Shown piece after piece: positions 32,400 through 40,793 of a stretch of DNA of 64,000 nt; the first letter of the stretch is position 1, and each line of letters opens with the position of its first letter. A program made the position numbers and the translations under genes. The stretch lies in assembly GCA_910579545.1 (NCBI GenBank), contig CAJTVI010000008.1, positions 5,596-69,595 on the forward strand. Reading direction: 5' to 3'. Below the pieces are notes generated by a model. That model saw only the letters and a program-made list of their open reading frames with translations, made no database searches and had not been told where the DNA came from. The DNA comes from an uncultured Oscillospiraceae bacterium. Its GTDB lineage: Bacteria > Bacillota > Clostridia > Oscillospirales > Ruminococcaceae.

Positions 32400-33458
32400 A
32401 TGAAAAAGATCCTGTGTACCCTGCTTGCCGCGGCTATGCTGGCCCTTGCGCTGGGCGGCTGCGGCGTAACCGCCGGCCAGTCGGCCCCGGCCGCCAGCAC
32501 TCCGGCCGCCAGCACCCCCGCGGCGGACGGCGGCGCCTTTGACGATGTGAAGGCCGAGGTGGTCCTGACCCTGAGCCACCAGATGGCCGCCGAGCACTCG
32601 ATCAACCAGACCGCCCTTGAGTTTGCCCGCCTGGTAAAAGAGAAATCGGAAGGCACCATGGAGATCGACGTTTACCCGTCGGCCACCCTGGGCACCGAGA
32701 CCGAGAACCTGCAGGCCCTGACCAACGGCACCCTGGACTGCGCGATCATCGCTGCCGAGTTCTACGCCAACTATGTGGATGAGGCCGGCATCCTCTGCCT
32801 GCCCTTTATGTACGACAGCTACGACGACGCCTACAACAAGCTGCACAGCGCCGCCGGCGAGACCATCGCCCAGATGATCCTGGACAAGACCAAGGTGCGG
32901 GTGCTGGACTACTATGTGCTGGCCTTCCGCCAGGTGTTTACGGTGGACCGTGAGATCAAGACGGTGGACGACCTCAAGGGCCTGATCATCCGCATCCCGG
33001 ACTCCAATACCTATTCCACCACCTTTACCCAGTTGGGCGCCGCCCCCACCCCGGTGGCCTGGGGCGAGACCTACACCGCGCTGGATACCGGCGTGGTGGC
33101 GGCGGTGGAGAACACCCCCGAGTCGATCATGTCCGCCTCGATGCAGGAGGTCTGCAAGTACGTCAACGAGACCAACCATGTGCTTGGCCCCACGACCATC
33201 TCGATCTCGGAGCAGGTCTTCTCCAAGCTGACCGCCGAGCAGCAGCAGATCCTGCTGGACGCCGCCAAGGAGGCCTGCGTCTACGGCCGTGACCTCACCG
33301 CCGAGAGCAGCGACGCCAACTTTGCCGCTTTGAGCGACGCCGGCCTGACCGTGGTCAAGACCGACGTTGAGAGCATGAAGGGCTCGATCGACTACTCCGC
33401 CTACGCCTGCGCCCAGAGCGAGACCGGCAAGGAGATCCTGAGCCAGCTTGGCAAATAA
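32400..33458 (+). CDS. dctP: TRAP transporter substrate-binding lipoprotein DctP (module B)
   Basis: This 352-residue binding protein has a lipoprotein signal (MKKILCTLLAAAMLALALGGCG) and an AAST/P-rich linker. DctP features are DVYPSATLGTETENLQALTNG, DDLKGLIIRIPDSNTY (containing the carboxylate-binding arginine) and WGETYTALDTGVVAAVENTPES. The start has AAGGAGG and is followed directly by the signal peptide, so upstream in-frame codons are excluded. It is the first gene of the plus-strand TRAP operon. Sugar acid or uronate is the likely ligand from the divergent catabolic genes. Confidence 0.93.
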   Translation: MKKILCTLLAAAMLALALGGCGVTAGQSAPAASTPAASTPAADGGAFDDVKAEVVLTLSHQMAAEHSINQTALEFARLVKEKSEGTMEIDVYPSATLGTETENLQALTNGTLDCAIIAAEFYANYVDEAGILCLPFMYDSYDDAYNKLHSAAGETIAQMILDKTKVRVLDYYVLAFRQVFTVDREIKTVDDLKGLIIRIPDSNTYSTTFTQLGAAPTPVAWGETYTALDTGVVAAVENTPESIMSASMQEVCKYVNETNHVLGPTTISISEQVFSKLTAEQQQILLDAAKEACVYGRDLTAESSDANFAALSDAGLTVVKTDVESMKGSIDYSAYACAQSETGKEILSQLGK

Positions 33459-33569
33459 GACGTTTTGCAGTCATTTTGCAGTGATTTTTTAGCGGGTCCG
33501 CCCCGCGCCGGCCCCCGGGCTTTGGGCGCCGGGCGGGGCGGGGCCGCAAAACCCTTGCGACAAACCGCT

Positions 33570-33610
33570 GCGGGCGGGAGCCCGGTTTTTAACCCCAGGC
33601 TCCCGCCCGC
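33570..33610 (+). promoter_or_regulatory. intercistronic hairpin between dctP and dctQ (module B)
   Basis: GCGGGCGGGAGCC and GGCTCCCGCCCGC form a 13-bp stem with a 15-nt loop, followed by ATTGTTGTAT. It sits between the binding-protein gene and the membrane subunit genes, as in module A, and probably keeps dctP mRNA more abundant. Confidence 0.75.
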
Positions 33611-33645
33611 ATTGTTGTATCTTGGTTTAAGGAGGCGTGTTTTGC

Positions 33646-34152
33646 ATGGACACTTTCTTCAAGGTGCGCAAGGTAACGGATAAGATTTTGCAGGCCGCCA
33701 TTATCATCCTGTTCCTTGTGATGTTTGGCGTGACCACCGTCAACGTGGTCATGCGCTTTATCTTTAACAGCCCTCTCAAGTTTGCCGTGGAGCTGGGCCG
33801 CTATACCTTTGCGGGCATCGTGTACCTGGGCTCGATCTTTGTGATGCGGGACGACGGGCATATCGGGCTGGACATTATCGTGGACGCGCTGCCCGGCAAG
33901 CTGAGCGTCATCGTTAAAAACTTCTCCCGGGTGCTGGTGCTGTGCTATCTGGCCCTGTTCTGCTTTGAGAGCACCCGCATGGTCATGGGCAACTGGGCCA
34001 ACCGCTCCAGCACCATGCAGGTGCCCATGTCGGTGGTGTACCTGGTCATGGTGATCGGCAGCCTGGGCATGTTTATTGAGGAACTGCTGCTTTTGCTGGG
34101 CAAACAGCAAAAAAGCACCGCGAACGCCGAAGACATGGGAGGTGGCATGTAA
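33646..34152 (+). CDS. dctQ: TRAP transporter small membrane subunit DctQ (module B)
   Basis: This 168-residue, four-helix protein carries the DctQ core VVMRFIFNSPLKFAVELGRYTFAGIVYLGSIFVMRDDGHIGLDIIVD. It partners DctM. AAGGAGG places the start at the ATG used here rather than the nearer GTG. The dctM start follows the stop by two bases. Confidence 0.92.
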   Translation: MDTFFKVRKVTDKILQAAIIILFLVMFGVTTVNVVMRFIFNSPLKFAVELGRYTFAGIVYLGSIFVMRDDGHIGLDIIVDALPGKLSVIVKNFSRVLVLCYLALFCFESTRMVMGNWANRSSTMQVPMSVVYLVMVIGSLGMFIEELLLLLGKQQKSTANAEDMGGGM

Positions 34153-34154
34153 GT

Positions 34155-35435
34155 ATGTGGCTTATTATTGGCATCTTTTTTGTCATGCTGATCATCGGCG
34201 TGCCGGTGGCCTTTGGGGTGGGCATCTCCTCGGTGCTCTACCTGTTGATGAGCGGCAAGGACCTCATCATCGTGACCCAGCGCATCTTTGCGGGCGGCGA
34301 CTCGTTTACCCTGATGGCCATCCCGCTCTTTATCTTTGCGGGCGAGATCATGAACGCCTGCGGCGTGACCAAGCGGATCGTGGGCTTTGCCAACGAACTG
34401 GTGGGCTTTATCCCGGGCGGCCTGGCCCATGTGAACATCCTGGCCTCGATGCTGTTTGCCGGGGTTTCCGGCTCCACCTCGGCCGACGTCGCCTCGATCG
34501 GCGGCATGCTGATCGGCTCGATGGACGAGGCCGGGTTTGACCGCAACTACGCCACCGCCGTTACCGCGGCTTCGGCCACCATCGGCTCGATCATCCCGCC
34601 CTCCATCCTGATGGTGCTCTATTCCTCCATCACCGGCATCTCGGTGGGCAAGCTGTTCATGGCCGGCGTGGTGCCGGGGCTGCTGGTGGGCGTCAGCCAG
34701 ATGATCTACGCCTTCATCAAGGCAAAGCGCAACCCCGCTTTGTACGACGGCAACTTTAAGGTGAGCTTTAACCTCAAGCGGATGCTCAAGGCCTTTGTCA
34801 ACGCGCTGCCCGCGCTGGTCATGCCGCTCATCATCATCGGCGGCATTTTGTCCGGCGTGTTTACCGCCACCGAGGCCGGCGCCATCGCGGGCGCCTACGG
34901 CCTGCTCATCGGGGTGCTGGTTTATAAGGAGTTCACCTTCAAGGGCGCGCTGCAAACCATCCTCAGCGCGGCCCGCACCTCCGGCATGACCATGCTCATT
35001 GTCTCGGGCGCCACCGCCTTTGGCTACTGCCTGGCCATCGAGAAGTTCCCCGAGCAGGTCTCCCAGCTGATCACCAGCGTTTCCTCCAACCCCAACATCC
35101 TGATGCTGCTCATGATCCTTGCCATGTCGGTGATCGGCATGTTTATGGATACCACCTCGGCCGCCATCATCATGGTGCCGATCTTCTACCCCATCGCCGA
35201 GGCCTGCGGCATCAACGGCATCCACTTTGGCATGGTCATGGTGCTCACCTTTATCCTGGGCGGCATCACCCCGCCGGTGGGCGTTACCCTGTACATTGCC
35301 ACCGCCGTTGCCAAGATCAAGTTTGTGGACCTGTTAAAGGAGATGTGGCCGTTTATCCTGCTGTTTGTCATCGTGATGTTCAGCGTGGCCTATGTGCCCG
35401 GCATCTGCCTGGCCATCCCCAACATGCTTGGCTGA
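34155..35435 (+). CDS. dctM: TRAP transporter large membrane subunit DctM (module B)
   Basis: This 426-residue transport subunit has about twelve helices. Family signatures are FAGVSGSTSADVASIGGMLIGSM, AASATIGSIIPPSILMVLYSS, GVFTATEAGAIAGAYG and MDTTSAAIIMVPIFYPIAEACG, and then GGITPPVGVTLYIA. It completes the plus-strand TRAP operon. A perfect palindrome shared with the converging SDR gene follows. Confidence 0.94.
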   Translation: MWLIIGIFFVMLIIGVPVAFGVGISSVLYLLMSGKDLIIVTQRIFAGGDSFTLMAIPLFIFAGEIMNACGVTKRIVGFANELVGFIPGGLAHVNILASMLFAGVSGSTSADVASIGGMLIGSMDEAGFDRNYATAVTAASATIGSIIPPSILMVLYSSITGISVGKLFMAGVVPGLLVGVSQMIYAFIKAKRNPALYDGNFKVSFNLKRMLKAFVNALPALVMPLIIIGGILSGVFTATEAGAIAGAYGLLIGVLVYKEFTFKGALQTILSAARTSGMTMLIVSGATAFGYCLAIEKFPEQVSQLITSVSSNPNILMLLMILAMSVIGMFMDTTSAAIIMVPIFYPIAEACGINGIHFGMVMVLTFILGGITPPVGVTLYIATAVAKIKFVDLLKEMWPFILLFVIVMFSVAYVPGICLAIPNMLG

Positions 35436-35470
35436 CCCGGCCCCTCTTGCGAACCCTCAAAACACAAAAA

Positions 35471-35504
35471 GGCGCCCCCGGGACCCATGGGTCCCGGGGG
35501 CGCC
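35471..35504 (-). terminator. 34-bp perfect palindrome, terminator of the convergent SDR gene
   Basis: The 34 bp read identically on both strands (GGCGCCCCCGGGACCCA and its exact complement), with no unpaired loop bases needed in DNA. On the minus strand it is followed by TTTTTGTGTTTT, so it terminates the SDR transcript. For the plus-strand dctM it offers a hairpin without a T-tract. Confidence 0.85.
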
Positions 35505-35532
35505 CGCGCGTATCAGAATAAGGGAATATGCC

Positions 35533-36273
35533 TCAGGAAACCGAGCCGCCGTCCACGCCCAGCACTGCGCCGGTAACGTAGCTGCCCATCTCGCTGGCAA
35601 GGTACAAAAAGGCGTTGGCCACGTCCAGCGGCTCGCCCACGCGGCCCAGCGGGATGCCGGCCGAAACCCGGGCCACCATCTCCTCGGGCAGGGCGGCCAC
35701 CATGTCGGTGCGGGTGACGCCCGGCGCCACCGCGTTGACCCGGATCTGATCCTTGGCCAGCTCCCGGGCCAGCGAGACGGTCAGGCCGTTGACCGCGAAC
35801 TTGCTGGCGGGGTAGGCGCAGCCGGACGGCTGGCCGATCTTGGCCACCATCGAGCTGGTGTTGATGATCACGCCGCCGCCCTGGGGCTTCATGATGCGGG
35901 CCGCCGCCTGGCAGCAGACGAACACCGCGTTGACATTGAGATTGATCACATTGGTGAACTCCTCGGCGGTATAGTCGTAGAGGCTGGCGCGGGAGGAGAC
36001 CCCGGCGTTGTTTACCAGGATGTCCAGGCTGCCGAACTTCTCCTTGACCGCGGCAAAGGCCGCGCCGACCGCCTCAGGGTCGCAGAGGTTCGGGCAGATG
36101 CCCATCACACGGCCCGCGTACTCGGGCAGCTGGGCCAGGGCCTTGTCCACCGTTTCCTGGCGGGAGCCGGCAATGGCGACATTGGCGCCGTTTTCCAGAT
36201 ACAGCTTGGCAATGGCAAAGCCAATGCCGCGGGTGCCGCCGGTAACGACGGCCGTTTTGCCTTGCAGCAGCAT
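35533..36273 (-). CDS. SDR-family oxidoreductase, FabG-like
   Basis: This 246-residue short-chain dehydrogenase has the cofactor loop TGGTRGIGFA, NNAGVSSRASLYDY, the catalytic set NTSSMVAKIGQPSGCAYPASKFA and the C-terminal GAVLGVDGG. It is a 3-oxoacyl-ACP-reductase-like SDR, but its place after a sugar acid TRAP operon suggests a polyol or sugar acid substrate. The start has AGGAGG. It has its own promoter and terminator, so it is a single-gene unit converging on dctM. Confidence 0.82.
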   Translation of the reverse strand: MLLQGKTAVVTGGTRGIGFAIAKLYLENGANVAIAGSRQETVDKALAQLPEYAGRVMGICPNLCDPEAVGAAFAAVKEKFGSLDILVNNAGVSSRASLYDYTAEEFTNVINLNVNAVFVCCQAAARIMKPQGGGVIINTSSMVAKIGQPSGCAYPASKFAVNGLTVSLARELAKDQIRVNAVAPGVTRTDMVAALPEEMVARVSAGIPLGRVGEPLDVANAFLYLASEMGSYVTGAVLGVDGGSVS

Positions 36274-36368
36274 AAAAAAGACCTCCTGTTTGTTTGAATC
36301 AGAGATAAAGCGCCCCGCGCGCCGACGGGGGCGGGCCGGGCGGACGAACAAGAATCACACTATCCTAT

Positions 36369-36397
36369 AGCATACCCCGAACCGGGGAGATTGTCAA
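36369..36397 (-). promoter_or_regulatory. promoter of the FabG-like gene
   Basis: On the minus strand TTGACA and TATGCT are 17 bp apart. The start codon is about 96 bp from the -10. Confidence 0.78.
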
Positions 36398-36425
36398 TCC
36401 TTTGACAAAGTAGTAAATAAAACAA

Positions 36426-36454
36426 GCCCGCCCAAAGCGTTTTTTGGGGCGGGC
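36426..36454 (-). terminator. terminator of the HAD/PH-domain operon
   Basis: GCCCGCCC and GGGCGGGC pair around a 13-base loop and are followed on the minus strand by TTGTTTTATTT. It lies 230 bp after the HAD phosphatase stop. Confidence 0.78.
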
Positions 36455-36600
36455 CGGCGGGAGGGCGGATCGTTCAGCAAAGGCGGGATAGGTCAGGGGG
36501 CCGGGCTCTGCTGCTTTACCGCAGGTCCCTTGCCCGGCGGGGCATTCGGCTGTCCCCATTTGGTTCGGCGGGGGATTTGTCAACAGATTCGGGTATTTTC

Positions 36601-36665
36601 CCGCCGGGCAAATTGTTTTGCCCGGCCGTAATGGGGGTCTGGGGGGCGAGCCCCCCAGATTGGCC
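36601..36665 (+). repeat. R1 double-hairpin repeat, copy e
   Basis: In plus orientation: CGGGCAAA/TTTGCCCG hairpin, then GTAATGGGGGTCT, then the TGGGGGG/CCCCCCA hairpin ending GATTGGCC. It abuts the 3' end of the minus-strand HAD gene. The rest of this 412 bp gap holds the SDR promoter and the terminator; nothing else was recognised. Confidence 0.72.
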
Positions 36666-36685
36666 CTTACTATCACCCGGCCCTG

Positions 36686-37348
36686 TCACCCGGCCCGGGC
36701 CAGCAGCAGCCGGGCCATTTCGGCCGGGGTTTCGGCCAGCAGGTCGGCCCCGGCGGCGGCAAGCTCGGCCCGGCCGCGGAAGCCCCAGAGCGCGCCGCAG
36801 ACCGGCAGGCCGGCATTTTTGCCGGTAAACACGTCCACGTCGCTGTCACCCACCAAAAACACCCCCGGCCCGGGGGCAAGGCCCATCTCCTTTAAGAGCG
36901 AAAAGACCCCGGCCGGGTCGGGCTTGACCGGCCGCCCGGCCACAGCCCCCTGCACATGCCGGAACACCCCCGGGAAATAATGCTCCACCACCGCCTTGGC
37001 AAGGCCGTCCTCCTTGTTGGAGAGCACGCCGCACATCACCCCCGCATTTTGCAGCGCCCGCACCGCGCCGGCCGCGCCGGGGTAGGGGGCAGTCTTGTCC
37101 TCCTTGTGGGCGTCGTACCGGGCGCGGAAATCCGCCAGCACCCGGGCCTGCTGTTCGGGGGATTGGGCCTCGGGGGGCGCAAACCGGCGGCAGAGGTTGG
37201 GGATGCCGCTGCCCACAAAATGCTTGTATTCCTCCAGCGTGTGCAGCGGCCAGCCGTTCCGGGCGCAGACCCAGTTGGCGGCGTCGGCCAGATCGTCGAT
37301 CGAGTTCAGCAGGGTGCCGTCCAGATCAAAAATAACCGCGCGCAGCAT
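36686..37348 (-). CDS. HAD-family phosphatase, phosphoglycolate phosphatase-like
   Basis: This 220-residue HAD hydrolase has all four motifs: VIFDLDGTLLNS with the nucleophile Asp, VLSNKED, the Lys in RPVKPDP, and FLVGDSDVDVFTG. A helical cap follows motif I. The closest named family is Gph/PGPase, but HAD substrates are not readable from motifs, so sugar phosphates or nucleotides are also possible. It begins 16 bp after the PH-domain gene stop and is probably its operon partner. Confidence 0.85.
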   Translation of the reverse strand: MLRAVIFDLDGTLLNSIDDLADAANWVCARNGWPLHTLEEYKHFVGSGIPNLCRRFAPPEAQSPEQQARVLADFRARYDAHKEDKTAPYPGAAGAVRALQNAGVMCGVLSNKEDGLAKAVVEHYFPGVFRHVQGAVAGRPVKPDPAGVFSLLKEMGLAPGPGVFLVGDSDVDVFTGKNAGLPVCGALWGFRGRAELAAAGADLLAETPAEMARLLLARAG

Positions 37349-37364
37349 CTCCGATCACTTCCTT

Positions 37365-38783
37365 TTATACATCCAGCCGCAGCGAGGCGGCGCGGTAAAA
37401 CTCTAAGCTGCGCACCCGCACCTTTTTGTAAAAGGGCAAAAGCAGCCGCAGATTGCAGCGGCCCTGCAGCTCGCTGAAGGGAGTCTGCCGGATGCTGAGG
37501 GCAAGGTCGGGCGTAAAAACGCAGAGCCGGTGCCGGGTAAAACCGCTGCTGTACTGCACCAGCAGCACCCGCCCGGCGCTCTGGCCCGCGTCCTCGGTAA
37601 AAAAGGCCTCCAGCGCCACCAGGGTCAGGGCCAGGGCGGGCAGCAGCAAAAGGCCCAGGATGGGGGTCAGGGCGGGCAGCTGCCAGGCCGATACCGCCAC
37701 CAGCACAAGGCAGCCCCCCAGCAGGCTGCCCGGCAGGCCCAGAAACACCGGCAGGCTGCGCCCGTTGGCGTAAAGCCCCCGGCGCACCGGCCCCGGCAGG
37801 CGGAACTCCGGCATCAGGGCCTCCAGCAGCGCCTCCTGCCCCTTTTTGTAGACCAGGACCGGGATGTCGCCCCCGTCAAAGCTGCCGGCCGCCAGGTAGA
37901 CCGGGTACCGCCGCAAAAGCCGGGCCGCCAGGGTGGTGCGCACGTCGCACACCGTTACCGCCGAGGCCCGCACCCTCCGCTCGGTGTGGGTGAGCAGCCC
38001 GCCCCGGTACAGGATGACCCCGCCGTTGCGGAACACATGGAACCGGGCGGTTTTTAACAGGCTTACCAGCAGGCTGATCCCCCACAGCACCAGCACAAGG
38101 GTAAACAGCCAGGCCACGCCGGCCGGCAAAAACAACTCGGCCAGACGCTCCAGCCGGGCAAGGTTTTTTTGGGTCAGGCTGTTCAAGCTGCCGGCCAGGT
38201 TTTCGCCCAGCAGTTCCACCGTCTGCCGGGCGCTCAGCCAGAGCAGGGCGGCGGTGGTCACCAGGTTGGCGCTCAGCATCACAAAGCCCAGCCGCTCGGC
38301 CCCGGTGGGCTTGTAAAAGCTCTGGCCCGCGCGGGTGGGCAGCAAAACCTCGGCAAGGCCGGCCGCCGCGGCCCGCGGCAGGTAAAAGGATACCTTGGGC
38401 ATCGAAGCGCTCTTGGCAAAATACAGGGTCACGCGGGTGCAGCCGGCCAGCCGCAGCAGGGGCGGGCGGGCCAGTTCGACCACCGCTACCTGCCGGGGGT
38501 CCAGCCGGCGGCAGCGCCGGGCCAGCACCCCGGCGCGCAGAACAAGGCAGCCGTCCTCCAGCCGCCAGCCCGCGCAGGCCCAAAGCACCCCCGCCGCCGC
38601 GGCCAGCGCCGCCAGCAAGAGCAGCTCCTGCCGCAGCGCGCCCAGCAGGCCCGCAAGGTTCAGATGGACCAGCGGCTCAATGAGCGGCACCACGCAGAGC
38701 ACCAGCATCCGCTGCATCAGCTTGAGGGAGTATACGATGTGAAAATGGCGCCAGGCCGGCCCGGGTGCGTTCTGCGTCTTCAT
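37365..38783 (-). CDS. membrane protein with bacterial PH domains (YdbT-like)
   Basis: This 472-residue protein alternates pairs of membrane helices with soluble bPH2-type modules (WRLEDGCLVLRAGVLARRCRRLDPRQVAVV, then FHVFRNGGVILYRGGLL and LLVQYSSGFTRHRLCVF). That repeats the YdbT layout of three pleckstrin-like units. Its ATG overlaps the TGA of the smaller PH protein upstream by four bases, as ydbS-ydbT genes do. In B. subtilis the pair has been linked to tolerance of some antimicrobial peptides and amylocyclicin; the role here is unknown. Confidence 0.75.
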   Translation of the reverse strand: MKTQNAPGPAWRHFHIVYSLKLMQRMLVLCVVPLIEPLVHLNLAGLLGALRQELLLLAALAAAAGVLWACAGWRLEDGCLVLRAGVLARRCRRLDPRQVAVVELARPPLLRLAGCTRVTLYFAKSASMPKVSFYLPRAAAAGLAEVLLPTRAGQSFYKPTGAERLGFVMLSANLVTTAALLWLSARQTVELLGENLAGSLNSLTQKNLARLERLAELFLPAGVAWLFTLVLVLWGISLLVSLLKTARFHVFRNGGVILYRGGLLTHTERRVRASAVTVCDVRTTLAARLLRRYPVYLAAGSFDGGDIPVLVYKKGQEALLEALMPEFRLPGPVRRGLYANGRSLPVFLGLPGSLLGGCLVLVAVSAWQLPALTPILGLLLLPALALTLVALEAFFTEDAGQSAGRVLLVQYSSGFTRHRLCVFTPDLALSIRQTPFSELQGRCNLRLLLPFYKKVRVRSLEFYRAASLRLDV

Positions 38784-39193
38784 CCGGCCGCCTTTCCGCC
38801 CAGGGCTAGGGCCAGCGCGCCGGCGTCCTCGGCCGAAAGGCCGGCCAGCACCAGCACCGCCCCGGCGCTGTGCACCGCCAGCACCCGGCAGCCCGCCCAG
38901 AGCAGCAGGGGGGTGTCGAACAGGTCCACTCCCGAGACAAACCGGGCCGGCATCCGCTTGAGGGTGCGGAAGATCAGCCCGGCCGATACCCGCAGCTCGC
39001 CCCCCGCAAAGCTTGCCCGCACGCTGCGCCCCCGCCCCAGGCAGAGCAGGGCCGACCCCGCCGCCCAAAGGCCCAAAAACACCACCCCGGCCCAAAACCC
39101 CTGCCAGAACACAAAGGCCGAAATCAGCGCGCCGGGCAGGCAGAGCCAGAGGGTGAGCACCGCGAGGCCGCGGGGCTGTAAGCGGATCTCCAT
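38780..39193 (-). CDS. small PH-domain membrane protein (YdbS-like)
   Basis: This 137-residue protein has two N-terminal membrane helices and one bPH2 module (VRASFAGGELRVSAGLIFRTLKRMPARFVSGVDLFDTPL). AAAAAAGGAG fixes the ATG. It overlaps the larger YdbT-like gene by ATGA, which indicates coupled translation. An R1 repeat lies 44 bp upstream of its start. Confidence 0.72.
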   Translation of the reverse strand: MEIRLQPRGLAVLTLWLCLPGALISAFVFWQGFWAGVVFLGLWAAGSALLCLGRGRSVRASFAGGELRVSAGLIFRTLKRMPARFVSGVDLFDTPLLLWAGCRVLAVHSAGAVLVLAGLSAEDAGALALALGGKAAG

Positions 39194-39236
39194 GGGCGGT
39201 TCTCCTTTTTTAAGGTGTGGATGCGGGAAGGTTTGG

Positions 39237-39298
39237 GGCCGATCCGGGGCCAATGGCCCCAGACCCCATTTTGCCGGGCAAAAATATTTGCCCGGCAA
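39237..39298 (-). repeat. R1 double-hairpin repeat, copy f
   Basis: On the plus strand it reads GGCCGATCC, the GGGGCC/GGCCCC hairpin, AGACCCCATTT and the TGCCGGGCAAA/TTTGCCCGGCA hairpin. It therefore points along the minus strand into the leader of the YdbS-like gene. Confidence 0.75.
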
Positions 39299-39370
39299 AA
39301 AAATCGAAAGAAGGGGCAGCGCCTGGCGGGCGCCCCGCTTTTGCCGTTTGGCCGGGCCCTTATGCAAAGG

Positions 39371-40033
39371 CTACCGGCCCAGGCCCCAGTCCTCCATCAG
39401 GGTGTGGAAGGCGGTGTCCTTGGCAAGGCAGAGCACCTTGTCCCCCGCCAGCAGGGGGGTGTTGCCGCGGGGGATGTAGAACTCGTCCCCCCGGGTCACC
39501 GAGATGATGATGGCGTCCTGCGGCATGTGCAGCTCGGCCAGCACCTGGCCGGCGTAGGCAAAATCCGGCGGGATGGTGATCTCGGTCAGGCTGGCGGTGC
39601 CGCCGGCCATCGAGAGAAGCTGGCGGATGCGGTCGGTCTCCACCTCGCGCTCGAGCAGCCGGCCCAGGTTGTCGGTGCTCGAAACCGGGATGTCCACCCC
39701 CAGCCGCCGCAGCACCTCGGTGTTGCGGGGGTTGTTTACCCGGGCCACGGTCTTGGGCAGGCCAAACACCTTTTTGGCCAGCTGGCAGGCGATCAGGTTG
39801 GTCTCGTCGTTGCCGCTCACCGCCACAAAGGCGGCGCAGCCGGCACAGCCGGCCGCCTCCAGCGCCTCCAGGGTGGTGCCGTCCCCGCAGATCACCGGGA
39901 TGTCCAGGGTGTCGGCCAGCTTTTCGCAGTAGCGCTGCTGCCGCTCGATCACAACCGGCTCGTGGCCGTGTTCCAAAAGGCTTTTGGCAAGGTAAAAGCC
40001 CACCTTGCCCCCGCCGATGATGCAAATCTTCAT
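39371..40033 (-). CDS. RCK/TrkA-family potassium regulator with RCK_N and RCK_C
   Basis: This 220-residue cytoplasmic protein has a Rossmann RCK_N domain (MKICIIGGGKVGFYLAKSLL, then VICGDGTTLEALEAAG) and a C-terminal RCK_C domain (EITIPPDFAYAGQVLAEL, IISVTRGDEFYIPRGNTPLLAGDKV). Such proteins gate TrkH/KtrB potassium channels in response to nucleotides. It overlaps the preceding RCK gene by four bases (ATGA). No TrkH/KtrB gene is in the window, so the channel partner is elsewhere. Confidence 0.87.
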   Translation of the reverse strand: MKICIIGGGKVGFYLAKSLLEHGHEPVVIERQQRYCEKLADTLDIPVICGDGTTLEALEAAGCAGCAAFVAVSGNDETNLIACQLAKKVFGLPKTVARVNNPRNTEVLRRLGVDIPVSSTDNLGRLLEREVETDRIRQLLSMAGGTASLTEITIPPDFAYAGQVLAELHMPQDAIIISVTRGDEFYIPRGNTPLLAGDKVLCLAKDTAFHTLMEDWGLGR

Positions 40034-40539
40034 CCCTTCGCCCTCCCGGCCCGTCTGCCCTTTTTGCGCAAAAACCGCAGCCGGCCGCCCGCCGCGGCCG
40101 TGCTGCCCCGGGCGGGCGGGGCAAACACCCCGGTCAGCGCGTCCATGGCGGCGTTCACGGTCAGCCGGGTGGGGCAGAGGGTGGTCAGCCCAAACTCCTC
40201 GGCGTAGATCTGCTCCAGCCGCGGGTCGGCAATGCAGGCCACCGTCTGCTGTACCCCAAACACATCCCGGGCGATCTGGGCCACCATGATATTGATGCGG
40301 TCGTCGTCCGCCACCGCCGCCACCGCGTCGCAGGTCTCGATGCCGGCCTGGCGCAGCACGTCCACGTCAATGGGCATGCCCACCAGCGCCACCCCGGTAA
40401 AGGGGCGGCCCTCCAGCCCGCCCAGCTGACGCAGGTTTTCGGCGCTGGCGTCCAGCACCGACACCTCGCAGCCGCTCTCCTCCAGCCGCCGCACCAGGGC
40501 CAGGCCCGCCTGGCCGCAGCCCACAACAAGAACATTCAT
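40030..40539 (-). CDS. RCK_N-only TrkA-like protein
   Basis: This 169-residue protein starts MNVLVVGCGQAGLALVRRLEESG, a nucleotide-binding RCK_N fold. After about residue 145 it ends in a basic tail (GGRLRFLRKKGRRAGRAKG) instead of RCK_C. It is translationally coupled to the full-length RCK gene behind it, so the two may form a mixed octameric ring. A TTG two codons earlier is an alternative start. The upstream region contains repeat R2 copy 2 on the other strand. Confidence 0.8.
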   Translation of the reverse strand: MNVLVVGCGQAGLALVRRLEESGCEVSVLDASAENLRQLGGLEGRPFTGVALVGMPIDVDVLRQAGIETCDAVAAVADDDRINIMVAQIARDVFGVQQTVACIADPRLEQIYAEEFGLTTLCPTRLTVNAAMDALTGVFAPPARGSTAAAGGRLRFLRKKGRRAGRAKG

Positions 40540-40609
40540 CCGCAAAACGCCCCCTTTTTCAAAAGCGTGTACGCCCTGATTATACCAAGCCTTTGCCAAA
40601 AGAGCAACC

Positions 40610-40757
40610 AAGGAAGTATCCTCTGCAAGGGTTTTGCTGGTCCAGGCCGGGCGCGGGGGAGAGCCTCGAAAGGCTTTCGGGGCAGGGGTCCTGTTGCCTT
40701 GAGAGGCTGCTCCCACGCACCCGGCCGGCGAACCTCCCTCCCCGGTTTAGACACTCC
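40610..40757 (+). repeat. R2 structured repeat, copy 2
   Basis: The core has GGGAG AGCCTC near 40655-40666 and GAGGCT G CTCCC near 40703-40714, all pairable. The left terminal repeat has decayed (GGAAGTATCC), while the right ends AGACACTCCC. The core sequence GAAAGGCTTTCGGGGCAGGGG is shared with copy 3. Confidence 0.75.
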
Positions 40758-40793
40758 CGCAGCCAAAGCCGGCTGGCGGGCGGGGGGATTTTA

